A DNA stretch of 55,840 nucleotides from a virus. Below are positions 40,901 through 49,185 of the stretch, piece after piece. The position numbers and the translations under genes were made by a program. A model generated the notes under the pieces. The model was not told the origin of the DNA, did not search any database, and saw only the letters and a list, made by a program, of their open reading frames with translations. The stretch covers positions 1 through 55,840 of IMG/VR virus record IMGVR_UViG_3300028891_000002. One strand, given 5' to 3'. The number at the start of each line of letters is the position of its first letter. Position 1 is the first letter of the stretch.

Positions 40901-42519
40901 TCTCTAGCATACTTCTTCATCTCTTTAGGTCTAAATGTATGTTTTAACTTACCTGCTTTAACTCTTTTATAGATTTCCTCTACTATCTTACTTTGAAACT
41001 CTATACACTTCTCTGGAGTAAGCTCTATTCTCTTGTCATATTCGTTAACATGGATCTTTTTACCTCTCTTTAGAGAAGAGTACCATGCCATAACTATTCT
41101 ATAGTCATCTCTTAGAGGTAGATCATCTATCTTCTTAGGATCATATTTCCCTATATCCTGTATAAGATCTACTCTATCTAGGATACAGTAGCTAGTATCT
41201 CTCATACCTTTAGGATGAGGTATCTCTAGTCTATTGAAGCATTCTACTAGATAGTTATGATACTCTATATCTTCATCTGTTATCTCTTCTTTAGAGTGTA
41301 TCTTAGCATGTTCTAATATAAGATCTTCTAGAGTGAGATCTAATACTATATTCTCTGGTTTAATGAATACCTGTGCTCCTCTAGGATACTCTACTGATAT
41401 AGGAGTAGAGAACTGTTTCAATACAGAGACATGATAGGAATATAGTTTATCCTTCTTAGAGAATGACCATCTATCTGCCTCTTCATCTGTTATCTTATGA
41501 TATTCTCTTAACTGTTTAAACTGTTCTTGTGTTATCTCTTCTGGTTCATCTAGTCTAATTATACCTAGAGCTTTCTTATCTTCTATTAACAGTAGAGGTT
41601 CATTGATATGTTCAGTATACTTCTTAGATTTGATTACTAGTGTCTTCTCTCCCTTCATTATTAGAGTACCATGAGGAGATACTAGGATATATCCAGCTGT
41701 ATATTCAGGTATATCTGCTATCTTCTTAGGAGTAATGATATCTTCTGTGGTAACAGTAAGATCTTTAGAGGATATCTCCATCTTGTCTCTAGCTACTGTT
41801 ATCTTTATATCTCTGTCTCCCACTAGATCCTCTATCTTCTCTTTCAATTCTCTATCTCCCATCCCTACTGCTTCTTCTCCTAGATGTGTAAGTATAAGAT
41901 GTCTAATATCATTTTCTTCTAATATATCTAGTAGCTCTCTAACAGAGAGATGACCATATATCTCTCCTGTATCCTTATCTCTTCTAGTTATAGACTTATC
42001 TATTGTAGAGGTATCTCCTATCCATACATCTATGTTCTTAAGATACTTCTCCTGTTTATCTTTCTTTATCCATCTCATATCTGGAGCATATATTATTCTC
42101 TTGTTATCTACTTCTATTAAGAGTATATCCATAGGATGTTTAACAGAGTGCAGCACAGGTATAGGAGTTATCTTAAAGTCTCCTAGAGTATTAGTCTGCT
42201 CTGATTCTAGTATCTTCAGTCTATTCTCTTTCTTGAAGTGTTCTATCCAAGAGGGAGTACAGGTATCAAATGTTAGTCTAGTAGCATAGATATCACAGTT
42301 AGGATCTTCTTCCTTTAATCCTCCTATATGATCTTTATGTGAGTGTGTGATTACTATATAGTCTGGTTTGATATTCTCTATCTTCCAGTCTCTATCTACT
42401 CCTACATCTACTAATAGCTTCTGTCCACTATTACTGATAACAAGAATAGAAGAGTGATTTCTATGATTACTATTTTCTTTATCTATCTCTCCCTTAGTAC
42501 CTAGAAATACTATCTTCAA
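37951..42519 (-). CDS. MBL - nucleotidyltransferase - ATP-dependent DNA ligase protein with intein
   Basis: A 1522-residue precursor, about 1203 after splicing. Residues 1-245 are a metallo-beta-lactamase fold with intact THSHKDH (His59, His61, Asp63, His64), later His, Asp (YAPDMRW) and LTHLG. About 270-350 looks ASCH/PUA-like. A long helical part follows. About 660-775 is a Pol-beta-type nucleotidyltransferase (VGRIVN, then DHDIDI near 692). About 780-991 is the ligase adenylation domain: KYDGFR with Lys805, IDTELV, EGAMLK. After the intein, SKIKN completes motif V, then an OB domain and a Cys-containing tail. Domain order suggests nuclease, nucleotide addition and sealing in one protein. 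TTG start; divergent promoter. Confidence 0.8.
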   Translation of the reverse strand: MKIVFLGTKGEIDKENSNHRNHSSILVISNSGQKLLVDVGVDRDWKIENIKPDYIVITHSHKDHIGGLKEEDPNCDIYATRLTFDTCTPSWIEHFKKENRLKILESEQTNTLGDFKITPIPVLHSVKHPMDILLIEVDNKRIIYAPDMRWIKKDKQEKYLKNIDVWIGDTSTIDKSITRRDKDTGEIYGHLSVRELLDILEENDIRHLILTHLGEEAVGMGDRELKEKIEDLVGDRDIKITVARDKMEISSKDLTVTTEDIITPKKIADIPEYTAGYILVSPHGTLIMKGEKTLVIKSKKYTEHINEPLLLIEDKKALGIIRLDEPEEITQEQFKQLREYHKITDEEADRWSFSKKDKLYSYHVSVLKQFSTPISVEYPRGAQVFIKPENIVLDLTLEDLILEHAKIHSKEEITDEDIEYHNYLVECFNRLEIPHPKGMRDTSYCILDRVDLIQDIGKYDPKKIDDLPLRDDYRIVMAWYSSLKRGKKIHVNEYDKRIELTPEKCIEFQSKIVEEIYKRVKAGKLKHTFRPKEMKKYARELYEKVKERLKKKGIDLEEIEELAEWSIEKIDDRLVRSLSDKDLISLHDWLHEVANRELEEKGRISEETINAHIFVWKEMLERNIPHTIKDKLDRESELIVVEYPSPPKGLEKDKITLKEVLDAFPNTFTINDPPAHIFLVGRIVNEGEIPVDHDIDIVIKQRYPDPRLIKELERVLPDWLFKRLHFIYSPHGAMVGYNIPLYKLSYTRVSRDESLSKEKKITVGKPFKPMKTGTTFNKNEFFDPVMLWKNWGSEYIDDGIVIQPKYDGFRLQIHRAGDKIWIFTEDQLRDRAKYFKESVREMLQKFPEKDYIIDTELVDYPSECAEKYKTGKEIEQKCEQYQREDMIKWIVAKKGLDDRNVVFHIHDILYYDGEQLTDKPYIERLNLLKKLVPKGLRHWSLVESWIARDKDEFEEYLDKARYYPNSEGAMLKTANSTYKISYKTTPRTDLWCITGGSYLLTPKGFRKVKDLKIGDLVYSKDGKPHRIVAIQKRRMLPEERLFEVRTLSGLAIRLTGNHELLTTDSWIPVSEIGDRKSLFPKLEIYTEEPPKTLVLSWHGYKKKIECNEDFWRFLGFWVAEGWIGSSKTKEGNKGDIVVCQKDPSVLEKYSKIIERLFNVKPSLYKYKIALLRFWDLPFASWLSQHFLDESDRKTVPLFLAKLDDSKFKAFLEGYLEGDGWIESSSKRVGFSTSSSSLAGRLFLILQYRGFKVSVQKLKPRRGRGYFRFRFLKGEPDLTIKIREIYEKKTVYDLQIEGEDSYITPYLILHNSKIKNVKEIDVMVWKINKTKAGTYNYEAVIRIPPKEKDKWSDKFLVEIDGKWYLHIGRTYNTDVKCKEGDIITVSPIRIRVFKDEEGKKYLTWMFPIFRGKRIDKKEPDGLDTALRIAEAGTHPLSKTEIRIPLQRCPYFDNPEICPLYPLYSEGWRERERRIREQLSVKVETLRFPIRCNLANRYKCVYVKDYYYEYRDITDLPEYIEVSK
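38590..39546 (-). other. intein in DNA ligase motif V
   Basis: A 319-residue intein (precursor residues 992-1310). It begins with Cys in CITGGSYLLTPKG, has a block B segment RLTGNHELLT, ends LILHN and is followed by Ser+1. LAGLIDADG motifs LGFWVAEGW and FLEGYLEGDGW keep their acids. Removal joins DLW to SKIKN, restoring the ligase WxKxK motif. Confidence 0.92.
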
Positions 42520-42527
42520 TACTTGTT

Positions 42528-42556
42528 CACTATAGATAAATATAATAGAGGAGATA
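42528..42556. promoter_or_regulatory. divergent promoter region
   Basis: A 48-base gap separates the ligase-protein start (minus) and the epimerase start (plus). Its ATAGATAAATATAATAG core can serve as TATA box in both directions, about 25 bases from each start, implying very short or no leaders. Confidence 0.45.
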
Positions 42557-42567
42557 TTTAAGATGAG

Positions 42568-43596
42568 ATGTCTATAATGAAGAAGCTCTATAGATATTTT
42601 GATAACAAGAATATTCTGATTACAGGTGGAGGAGGATTTATAGGAACTAATCTAGCTAGGAGATTGGTATCTAACTATAACTGTAATGTTACTGTAGCTG
42701 ATATTAGATTTATAGATTGGTATCTAGAGGATATAGATAGGAAACTAGAGAAGATAAGAGTAGATATAAGAGATTATTGGAGATGTCTTAAGCTAACTAG
42801 AAGAAAGGATATAGTGTTTCATCTATCTGCTAATATGGGAGGTATAGGATTCATAGTTATTAATAGAGCTAATGTTATGAGAGATAATCTAAGAATGAAT
42901 GTTAATATGTTAGAGGCTAGTAAGGAGAATAATGTAGAGAGATTCTTCTTCTCTAGTTCTGCTTGTGTATATCCAGAAGAGAAGCAGACTACACCTGATG
43001 TTAAGCCTCTAAGAGAGGAGGATGCTATACCTGCTAACCCTGATACCTACTATGGATGGGAGAAGCTAACTACTGAGAAGCTATGTGAAGCATATTATCT
43101 AGACTATGAGCTAGAGACTAGAGTAGCTAGATTCCATAATATCTATGGAGAATACTGTAGTTTTGATGAGAGAGGTAAAGCTCCTGCTCATCTTATAGGT
43201 AAAGCGTTACTGTATCCTAGAGTTAGATTTACTATATGGGGAGATGGTAGACAGACTAGATCATTCTGTTATATAGAAGACTGTCTAGATGCTGTATTAC
43301 TGTTAACATCATCTGATATTAGAGAACCTCTAAATATAGGATCAGATAGACTTGTTACTATAGATGAACTAGCTAATATGATTATAAAGATATCTGGTAA
43401 GTATATTGAGAAGGAGTATATAGAAACAGGTATACAGGGAGTAAGAGGAAGGAATGCTGATCTAACTAAGATAAGACAGTTACTAGGATGGTATCCTAAG
43501 TATAGTCTAGAAGAGGGATTAGAGAGAACATTTACATGGGCTTTAAAGAATATTAATAGAATAGATTGGAGTTATCTTCTTAGAAGTATTTCTTGA
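42568..43596 (+). CDS. NAD-dependent epimerase, GDP-mannose 3,5-epimerase-like
   Basis: A 342-residue protein of the extended SDR family. The NAD-binding loop is GGGGFIG (residues 20-26). The segments ANMGGIGFI, NMLEASKENNV, SSACVYPEEKQ, YGWEKLTTEKL (YxxxK), ARFHNIYGEY, WGDGRQTRSF and NIGSDRLVTIDE run closely parallel to plant GDP-mannose 3,5-epimerases. The predicted product is GDP-L-galactose or a similar sugar nucleotide for the nearby glycosyltransferases. It is the only plus-strand gene in the right half and its end overlaps the convergent gene by 17 bases, so it looks like an acquired cargo gene. Confidence 0.88.
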   Translation: MSIMKKLYRYFDNKNILITGGGGFIGTNLARRLVSNYNCNVTVADIRFIDWYLEDIDRKLEKIRVDIRDYWRCLKLTRRKDIVFHLSANMGGIGFIVINRANVMRDNLRMNVNMLEASKENNVERFFFSSSACVYPEEKQTTPDVKPLREEDAIPANPDTYYGWEKLTTEKLCEAYYLDYELETRVARFHNIYGEYCSFDERGKAPAHLIGKALLYPRVRFTIWGDGRQTRSFCYIEDCLDAVLLLTSSDIREPLNIGSDRLVTIDELANMIIKISGKYIEKEYIETGIQGVRGRNADLTKIRQLLGWYPKYSLEEGLERTFTWALKNINRIDWSYLLRSIS

Positions 43597-44515
43597 TATT
43601 ACTAGCTAGATCTAGATGATGATATGCTGGATACTGATACTCTTCAGCATAATATTTGACCACACTATATGAATCAGAGAACAGACCTACTATCTTATGA
43701 TTTTTCAAAACAGAGGAGTAGAGAATAACATGCTTCCTATTTGTAATATGATTAGGGATAAGATGTACTATTCCTTTAACTGTAGCTGGATCTAGTTCTA
43801 GATTTATCCATTCTAGTAGCTTATTCTTCTCTTCTTTAGATATATCTAGATTAGAGATAATATAGGAGAAGAGTATATGATCCATCTCTGGTATATAGAA
43901 TCTGTGTTTACACATTATGATAGGAACAACAGTATAGTCTCTAGATAATATCTGATATGATTTGAATATAGGAAGAATAAACTCTGATCTGTTTCTACAT
44001 GATAATCCTATTAGAGGCTTACTAGTGTCAAAGTATTTCTCTATTAGCTGTTTAGCTTTATCTATATTAGGTGAAATCTCTAATGCTGGATCTCTAACTA
44101 CCTCTATATTCTCTATTCCTATCTGCTCTAGATTTCTCTTATCCCAGTTGGTTCTAACAGATAGATAGTTTACTCTATTGAGAGCATACTTGACTATTAA
44201 GACATCTGATGTCATTATATGAGATCCTACTCCATATACTGTTACTGGTTTATCTTGTCTAAGATATGCTATCACTCTCTCCATATAGTTTCTAGCTGAT
44301 CCATCATATAGTATACCTCCTCCTCCTAGTATCAGTTCATCTAGATCATCTCTAAACTTAGTAGTAAAGGGAATATCAGGACAATAGTCTCTATGTTCTT
44401 TAGGAGCTAGAGAATATACCATAATATCTCTAGTGCCAAATATCTTTAGACATCCTAGTAGTATAGCATCATCTCCTCTGTTTCCTGCTCCATAAGCTCC
44501 TATCAGTAATCTCAT
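43580..44515 (-). CDS. polysaccharide pyruvyl transferase family protein
   Basis: A 311-residue protein. The N-terminus GAYGAGNRGDDAIL and the later ELILGGGGILYD and VYGVGSHI match the polysaccharide pyruvyltransferase (CsaB/WcaK-like) fold. It transfers pyruvate from phosphoenolpyruvate to a sugar in an exopolysaccharide or S-layer-linked glycan. It is grouped with a GT2-GT9 protein and an epimerase, so it is probably part of a viral glycan-modification set. Confidence 0.8.
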   Translation of the reverse strand: MRLLIGAYGAGNRGDDAILLGCLKIFGTRDIMVYSLAPKEHRDYCPDIPFTTKFRDDLDELILGGGGILYDGSARNYMERVIAYLRQDKPVTVYGVGSHIMTSDVLIVKYALNRVNYLSVRTNWDKRNLEQIGIENIEVVRDPALEISPNIDKAKQLIEKYFDTSKPLIGLSCRNRSEFILPIFKSYQILSRDYTVVPIIMCKHRFYIPEMDHILFSYIISNLDISKEEKNKLLEWINLELDPATVKGIVHLIPNHITNRKHVILYSSVLKNHKIVGLFSDSYSVVKYYAEEYQYPAYHHLDLASNIKKYF

Positions 44516-44766
44516 TATTGTATATCTCCATATAGTTTTACTTCTTCCTTTACATATGGTGTCTTCTTACCTGTAACTAGATCTGCTATTAGTCTATCTA
44601 TCTCACTCTTAACTATCCATCTCTCCATGTTTAGTTGATCTATCTTCTTCTTACACTCTGTAGTTATCTTGGGATCATAGTTAGACTTTCTTATCTTACT
44701 TTCTAGATGAAATATCTTGTTATTGATAATGGATAATCTCTCTATTAGATCAGATAGTGTCTCCAT
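44515..44766 (-). CDS. small coiled-coil protein
   Basis: An 83-residue, highly charged helical protein (DLIERLSIINNKIFHLESKI, later CKKKIDQLNMERW). It lies between two glycan genes with a 1-base overlap to the pyruvyltransferase start. Function unknown. Confidence 0.6.
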   Translation of the reverse strand: METLSDLIERLSIINNKIFHLESKIRKSNYDPKITTECKKKIDQLNMERWIVKSEIDRLIADLVTGKKTPYVKEEVKLYGDIQ

Positions 44767-44770
44767 ACTC

Positions 44771-46552
44771 TTATAACACCTCTCTTAGATCTCTATTAAA
44801 GAAGAGTTTCTCTACTATAAGAGTATACATATTCTCTAGGTTATCTGTCTTACTATACCAGTAGTCTACTGTCTCTATATATCTATCTATCTGTTGTTCT
44901 CTAGCAGAGAACTTTCTAGGATCATTAGACTGTATCTGAGTATCTCTATTAGGGAGTATATGTATGCTAGGAGTTCTAGTTAGAATAGACAACCACCATA
45001 TACCAGTATCTATAGATACAAGGAGATCAGTATTAAGGAGTTCAGATATTACTCCATCTATATCTAGCTTAGATCCTCTATTATCTATCTCTGTTCTTCC
45101 CTGATATGGTTCTAGACTTAGATTAACTATCTCTATATCTCTTGTCTTCTTTAATCTATCTAGTAGATTATCTATTTTAGAGTAATCTAATCTAACTATG
45201 CAGGAAAGACCTGATAGAGATAATCCTATCTTATATCTCTTCTTCTTAGGTCTAGGAGTGTATCTATCTAGAGAGATAGAGGGTATAAGTGTTCTATTTA
45301 TACCACATCTAACATAGATAAATCTATTAAAGGAATAACTAGATTGATAGAACTCTCTCTCATATTCAGGATTTATCTGTGGTATCAGTAGATCTCTATA
45401 TTGTTCTCCTATCTTTCTAGCTTTATGATAACCTATACCGAATATATTCTCCTGTATATTACTGGTTTCTCTTATAGAGATTAACTGATCTATATATGAT
45501 ATCTTAGAGAGAAAGTCTTTATAGTGATGAGAACATAACCAGACTATCTTGTCTCCCTGTCTCTTATAGTATTCTGCTACTGGTAGTGTAGCTACTATAT
45601 CTCCTAATCTACCTAGCTGTAGTATACAGGTAGCATCTATCTTTATGTTGCACTGTGCAACATTACCATTATAGGGTATCTTATAAGTTCCTCCTCTACA
45701 TGGATAGTTCTTAGTTAAATCATAGAGAGGAGGATGCTGTTGTGCTCCTCTAGGTAGATCTCCCCATTTACTATAGTAGAGTAAGAGATTCTTCTTGAAT
45801 AGATCTATCTTCTTAGCTCTCTCTTCTGGATGATCATAATAGTATTTACCTCCAAAGTGTCTGAATCTACATCTCCTGTTTCTGTAGCCTCTATATCCTG
45901 CTAGATATATTCTATGGAGAAAGTCATTGTCCTCTACATATCTAGGTTCATATATCTCATCAAAGTATCCTACTATCTCTATTGTCTTAGGAGTAACTAG
46001 AAAGGCAGAGAAGTCTCCAGTATATACTGTATCATCCATGTCTTCATATATTCCTCTAGATATTCCTCTAGGAGGAGATAGATAGTCTACTCCATTCATG
46101 AATATACAGTCATCTAGTTTATTATAGTCTTCTATCATCTTCTCAATATAGTTTCTCTCTAGATCTATATCATTATTGAAGACAAAGATATAGTCTGCAT
46201 CATGTTCTATAGCATATCTTATACCTGTATTCCAAGCATGAGCTACACTCTTTCTACCTTTAAGGATAATGTGATTTATCTGTTCACTAGATAGATATTC
46301 TAGAGTACCATCTGTAGAGCAGTTATCTACTACTAGGATAGAACACTTATCTATTATACTCTGATTTCTTAGAGACTGTATTGTTAGTCTAGTATCCTCT
46401 AAACATTGAAAGGTAGTAACTATTAAGAAGATAGATTTAGGAGACAGATCTATCTTCACCTCTCTCTTTCTCTTCTTCTCTTCTTCTATTCTAGATAAAA
46501 TATAGAACTGTTCTCTTCTCTTTCTTCTTAGAATCTTCTTTCTTCTTCTCAT
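44771..46552 (-). CDS. bifunctional glycosyltransferase (GT2 plus GT9-like)
   Basis: A 593-residue protein with a very basic N-terminus (RRRKKILRRKRREQF). The GT2 domain is at about 35-270 (VDNCSTDGTLEYL; FNNDID as the DxD-type motif; EDNDFLHR). The C-terminal domain, about 305-580, resembles GT9 heptosyltransferases (ILQLGRLGDIVATLPVAEYY, then LLVSIDTGIWWLSI). The fusion suggests two successive transfers. It lies in the late region next to fibre genes, so it may glycosylate virion proteins. Confidence 0.8.
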   Translation of the reverse strand: MRRRKKILRRKRREQFYILSRIEEEKKRKREVKIDLSPKSIFLIVTTFQCLEDTRLTIQSLRNQSIIDKCSILVVDNCSTDGTLEYLSSEQINHIILKGRKSVAHAWNTGIRYAIEHDADYIFVFNNDIDLERNYIEKMIEDYNKLDDCIFMNGVDYLSPPRGISRGIYEDMDDTVYTGDFSAFLVTPKTIEIVGYFDEIYEPRYVEDNDFLHRIYLAGYRGYRNRRCRFRHFGGKYYYDHPEERAKKIDLFKKNLLLYYSKWGDLPRGAQQHPPLYDLTKNYPCRGGTYKIPYNGNVAQCNIKIDATCILQLGRLGDIVATLPVAEYYKRQGDKIVWLCSHHYKDFLSKISYIDQLISIRETSNIQENIFGIGYHKARKIGEQYRDLLIPQINPEYEREFYQSSYSFNRFIYVRCGINRTLIPSISLDRYTPRPKKKRYKIGLSLSGLSCIVRLDYSKIDNLLDRLKKTRDIEIVNLSLEPYQGRTEIDNRGSKLDIDGVISELLNTDLLVSIDTGIWWLSILTRTPSIHILPNRDTQIQSNDPRKFSAREQQIDRYIETVDYWYSKTDNLENMYTLIVEKLFFNRDLREVL

Positions 46553-46824
46553 TGTACTTCAAAGTAGTATCTCTCTTTACCTGTCTTATCTGATTTGACT
46601 ATCTTCCACTCTACATACCAGACTCCTGTATTAGAATCAGAAGGAATATTATAATCAATATAATAGACACCTGTAGATTCCTGAGTAGGAGAAGTATTGG
46701 TCTCTTTAAGAGTGTTTGAAGGATCATATATCTTAATCTCTTGACTATCAGGATCAAATAAGTTACCACTAAAGTCTTTTATAGTGGCTTTTATTCTTAC
46801 TGTCTCTCCTCTATATACTGTCAT
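46549..46824 (-). CDS. beta-sandwich virion protein (putative)
   Basis: A 91-residue protein, Ig-like: GETVRIKATIKDFSGN, DPDSQEIKIYDPS, then TGVYYIDYNIPSDSNTGVW. This pattern occurs in small phage structural or fibre-associated domains. It overlaps both neighbours by 4 bases. Confidence 0.6.
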   Translation of the reverse strand: MTVYRGETVRIKATIKDFSGNLFDPDSQEIKIYDPSNTLKETNTSPTQESTGVYYIDYNIPSDSNTGVWYVEWKIVKSDKTGKERYYFEVQ

Positions 46825-49184
46825 TTCTCTATCATCTCTATTTCAATAATATATTCTTTCTCTATTTGAATGTTTATATTGTGTTTGAGAAGAGTAGGAG
46901 TAACTGAATACTCTATCTCTAGTTTACTGATATCTTTCTCTAGAAGGGTTAGAAGAAGAGTGTACTTCAATCTCTGTAGAGAGAGGACTATACCTTTCAA
47001 CCAAGGAAGGAATGGAGTTACTTGATCTGTTAACTTTATATCTTGTAAGATAAAAGAGGAGATAGCTCTATTTACTATCTCACTAATTATTAGATCCTCT
47101 AATAAGACCTTTCTAATATCTCTAGTATAGAGATCTGATAGAGAAAGAGTATCTAGCAGAGATCTAGAGAGAGTTCTTCTAGTAATATCGGAGAGAGTAA
47201 GAGAGAGAGCTATCAGTTTATCTATACTCTTTATGTGTTGTTCTAACAGATCTATTTCTTCTCTAATACTCTTAGAGGGAGATCTAATAACAGTTTCAGT
47301 TAATCCTATAGTCTCAGTTAACTCTTTAATCTTAGCTTTAAGATAGGATATAGTATCTGTTAGATCTAGAGTATCTGTTATCTTCTTATCTGTAGTTCTA
47401 ACATACTGATCTAGAAGAGTTAGAGTCTCTAGTAGAATCTTAGCTTTAGTCTTAACTATATCTAGAACATCTGAGGTAGAGAGAGATTCTTCTATTAACT
47501 TGGAAGGAGTCTTAGATATTATATCACTAAGAGTAACTGTATCTGTTAATATTCTATATGCTGTTAGAAGTCTAGATAATTCTTCTATGAGAGAGATATC
47601 TTCTACCAGATATTTAGATGAAGTTCTAACTATAATATCAGATAAGGAGACAGTATCTTGAATAAGGAAAGTAGAAGACTTTATTAAAGAATCTAGTAGA
47701 GAGATGTCTTCAGAGTAGACTCTATAGATATCCCATACTCTAGAATAGATATCTGTTAAAGAGAAACTTTCTGTTAACAGTTTACTATCTGTCTTGATAA
47801 GAGCATCTGTTAGACTAGAAGTCTCAGTTAGAGTCTTATGGAAGATAAGAGACTTTAACATCTGATCTGAGAGAGAAGTAGAGTCTTCTAGAATAGAACC
47901 TATTGTCTTTACTAAACTATCTGTAAGAGGAATTTCTTCACTATAACTTCTAAATAGAGAGAGACTTTTAGAGAGAAGATCTGTAAGAGAAAGAGAATCA
48001 GTAGATAGTTTATCAGTCTTCTTTAGAAGAGTATCAGAGAGAGAAGAGGTATCTGTAAGGATCTTAATAGAAGATGTTGTAAAGACATGAGATAGAGAGA
48101 GATCCTCTGTCTTTAGAAGAGAAGTAGATGCTATCTTAACTTCTCCTAGAGATACTGAATCAGTTAAGAGAGAAGAAGGACTCTTAACAGAGGCATCAGA
48201 GAGACTAAGAGAATCTGTACATTCTTGAGAATAGCTAGTACCTCCCTCTGGTTCAAAATATCCAAATACATAACAATGAGCATTGGAAGGATCAAGTCCA
48301 GATAAATATTCTTCAAAAATAACATTATTATCTAGCTTTACAGTTAAACCTGTCCATCTATCTAAAGTAGCATCATCGTATAAAGTATCACTTGAACCAT
48401 TCGCTCTGATCCCTATATCTGCTGAATCAGAATCAGAATAGAAAGCAAACATAAAGAGACCTACTGCACTAGAGGAGGTAGAATCAGAAGCATCAACATC
48501 AACCCATGTATTATAAGTGGAAGTAGTTTCATCATAACCGTTAGTATGAAAGACAGCAGGAGACTCTATATATCCAACAAGATAAACTTCAGTACTAGCT
48601 CCTATGAATGGTTTTCCAACATAAGATTCCAAAATAAGAGAGCTGTCTACACCGACCATAAGAAAAGCAAACTCAGCTAGATTTTTAACGAAATTATCTG
48701 TAGAACCATTACATCTTGATAAACCTTCTCTATCAGAAGAATCCGCTCTAGTATGAAAAACAATAACCCCCTTAGTATTAACTGAAACGTAACTAGAGAC
48801 GTCTACATCTACCCATGAATTAGCTGTGGAAGGTGTAATATCTGTCCAATTAGTAAAGAAGGTTACCTTGGAGTCTGCTTCTCCATTTAGATAAATCTTA
48901 ATGACAGTATCTTCAATCTTAGCTTCAAATATATAATTGCTATCAATACCAGTATAAGCTCCTCTTAGATGACCAACATTTAAATCGTAATAGTGATTAT
49001 CGGTAGATCCATTCTTTCTTACACCTACACTGTAACCTCCAGTAGACTGAGTAGCCTTAATAAGTAAAGATACACCTGTAGCACCAGATGCAACATAAGA
49101 AGAAACATCTACATCTACCCATGAACCTGTAGTGGTAGGTGTAACATCAATAGAGTTAGTGTAGAAGCTCCAGCATTGTGCCAT
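46821..49184 (-). CDS. fibre-like protein with N-terminal beta repeats and 18-residue repeats
   Basis: A 787-residue protein. The N-terminus has three repeats of about 102 residues, each starting FxTNxxDxT and containing SWVDVDVSSY, which look like glycan-binding beta sandwiches. From about residue 320 to 718 there are about 17 tandem repeats of 18-21 residues with consensus LTDTLSLSDxLxK, a likely fibrous stalk. The C-terminal 65 residues are distinct (LQRLKYTLLLTLLEKDI). It probably forms a head or tail fibre. The N-terminal third has codon use unlike the stalk. Confidence 0.7.
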   Translation of the reverse strand: MAQCWSFYTNSIDVTPTTTGSWVDVDVSSYVASGATGVSLLIKATQSTGGYSVGVRKNGSTDNHYYDLNVGHLRGAYTGIDSNYIFEAKIEDTVIKIYLNGEADSKVTFFTNWTDITPSTANSWVDVDVSSYVSVNTKGVIVFHTRADSSDREGLSRCNGSTDNFVKNLAEFAFLMVGVDSSLILESYVGKPFIGASTEVYLVGYIESPAVFHTNGYDETTSTYNTWVDVDASDSTSSSAVGLFMFAFYSDSDSADIGIRANGSSDTLYDDATLDRWTGLTVKLDNNVIFEEYLSGLDPSNAHCYVFGYFEPEGGTSYSQECTDSLSLSDASVKSPSSLLTDSVSLGEVKIASTSLLKTEDLSLSHVFTTSSIKILTDTSSLSDTLLKKTDKLSTDSLSLTDLLSKSLSLFRSYSEEIPLTDSLVKTIGSILEDSTSLSDQMLKSLIFHKTLTETSSLTDALIKTDSKLLTESFSLTDIYSRVWDIYRVYSEDISLLDSLIKSSTFLIQDTVSLSDIIVRTSSKYLVEDISLIEELSRLLTAYRILTDTVTLSDIISKTPSKLIEESLSTSDVLDIVKTKAKILLETLTLLDQYVRTTDKKITDTLDLTDTISYLKAKIKELTETIGLTETVIRSPSKSIREEIDLLEQHIKSIDKLIALSLTLSDITRRTLSRSLLDTLSLSDLYTRDIRKVLLEDLIISEIVNRAISSFILQDIKLTDQVTPFLPWLKGIVLSLQRLKYTLLLTLLEKDISKLEIEYSVTPTLLKHNINIQIEKEYIIEIEMIEK

Positions 49185-49185
49185 A

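Noticed and set aside
34796-42519. Full non-homologous end-joining system with Ku
   Set aside because: No Ku-like gene and no LigD-type polymerase domain were recognised in the window, so the cassette is called end-joining-like only.
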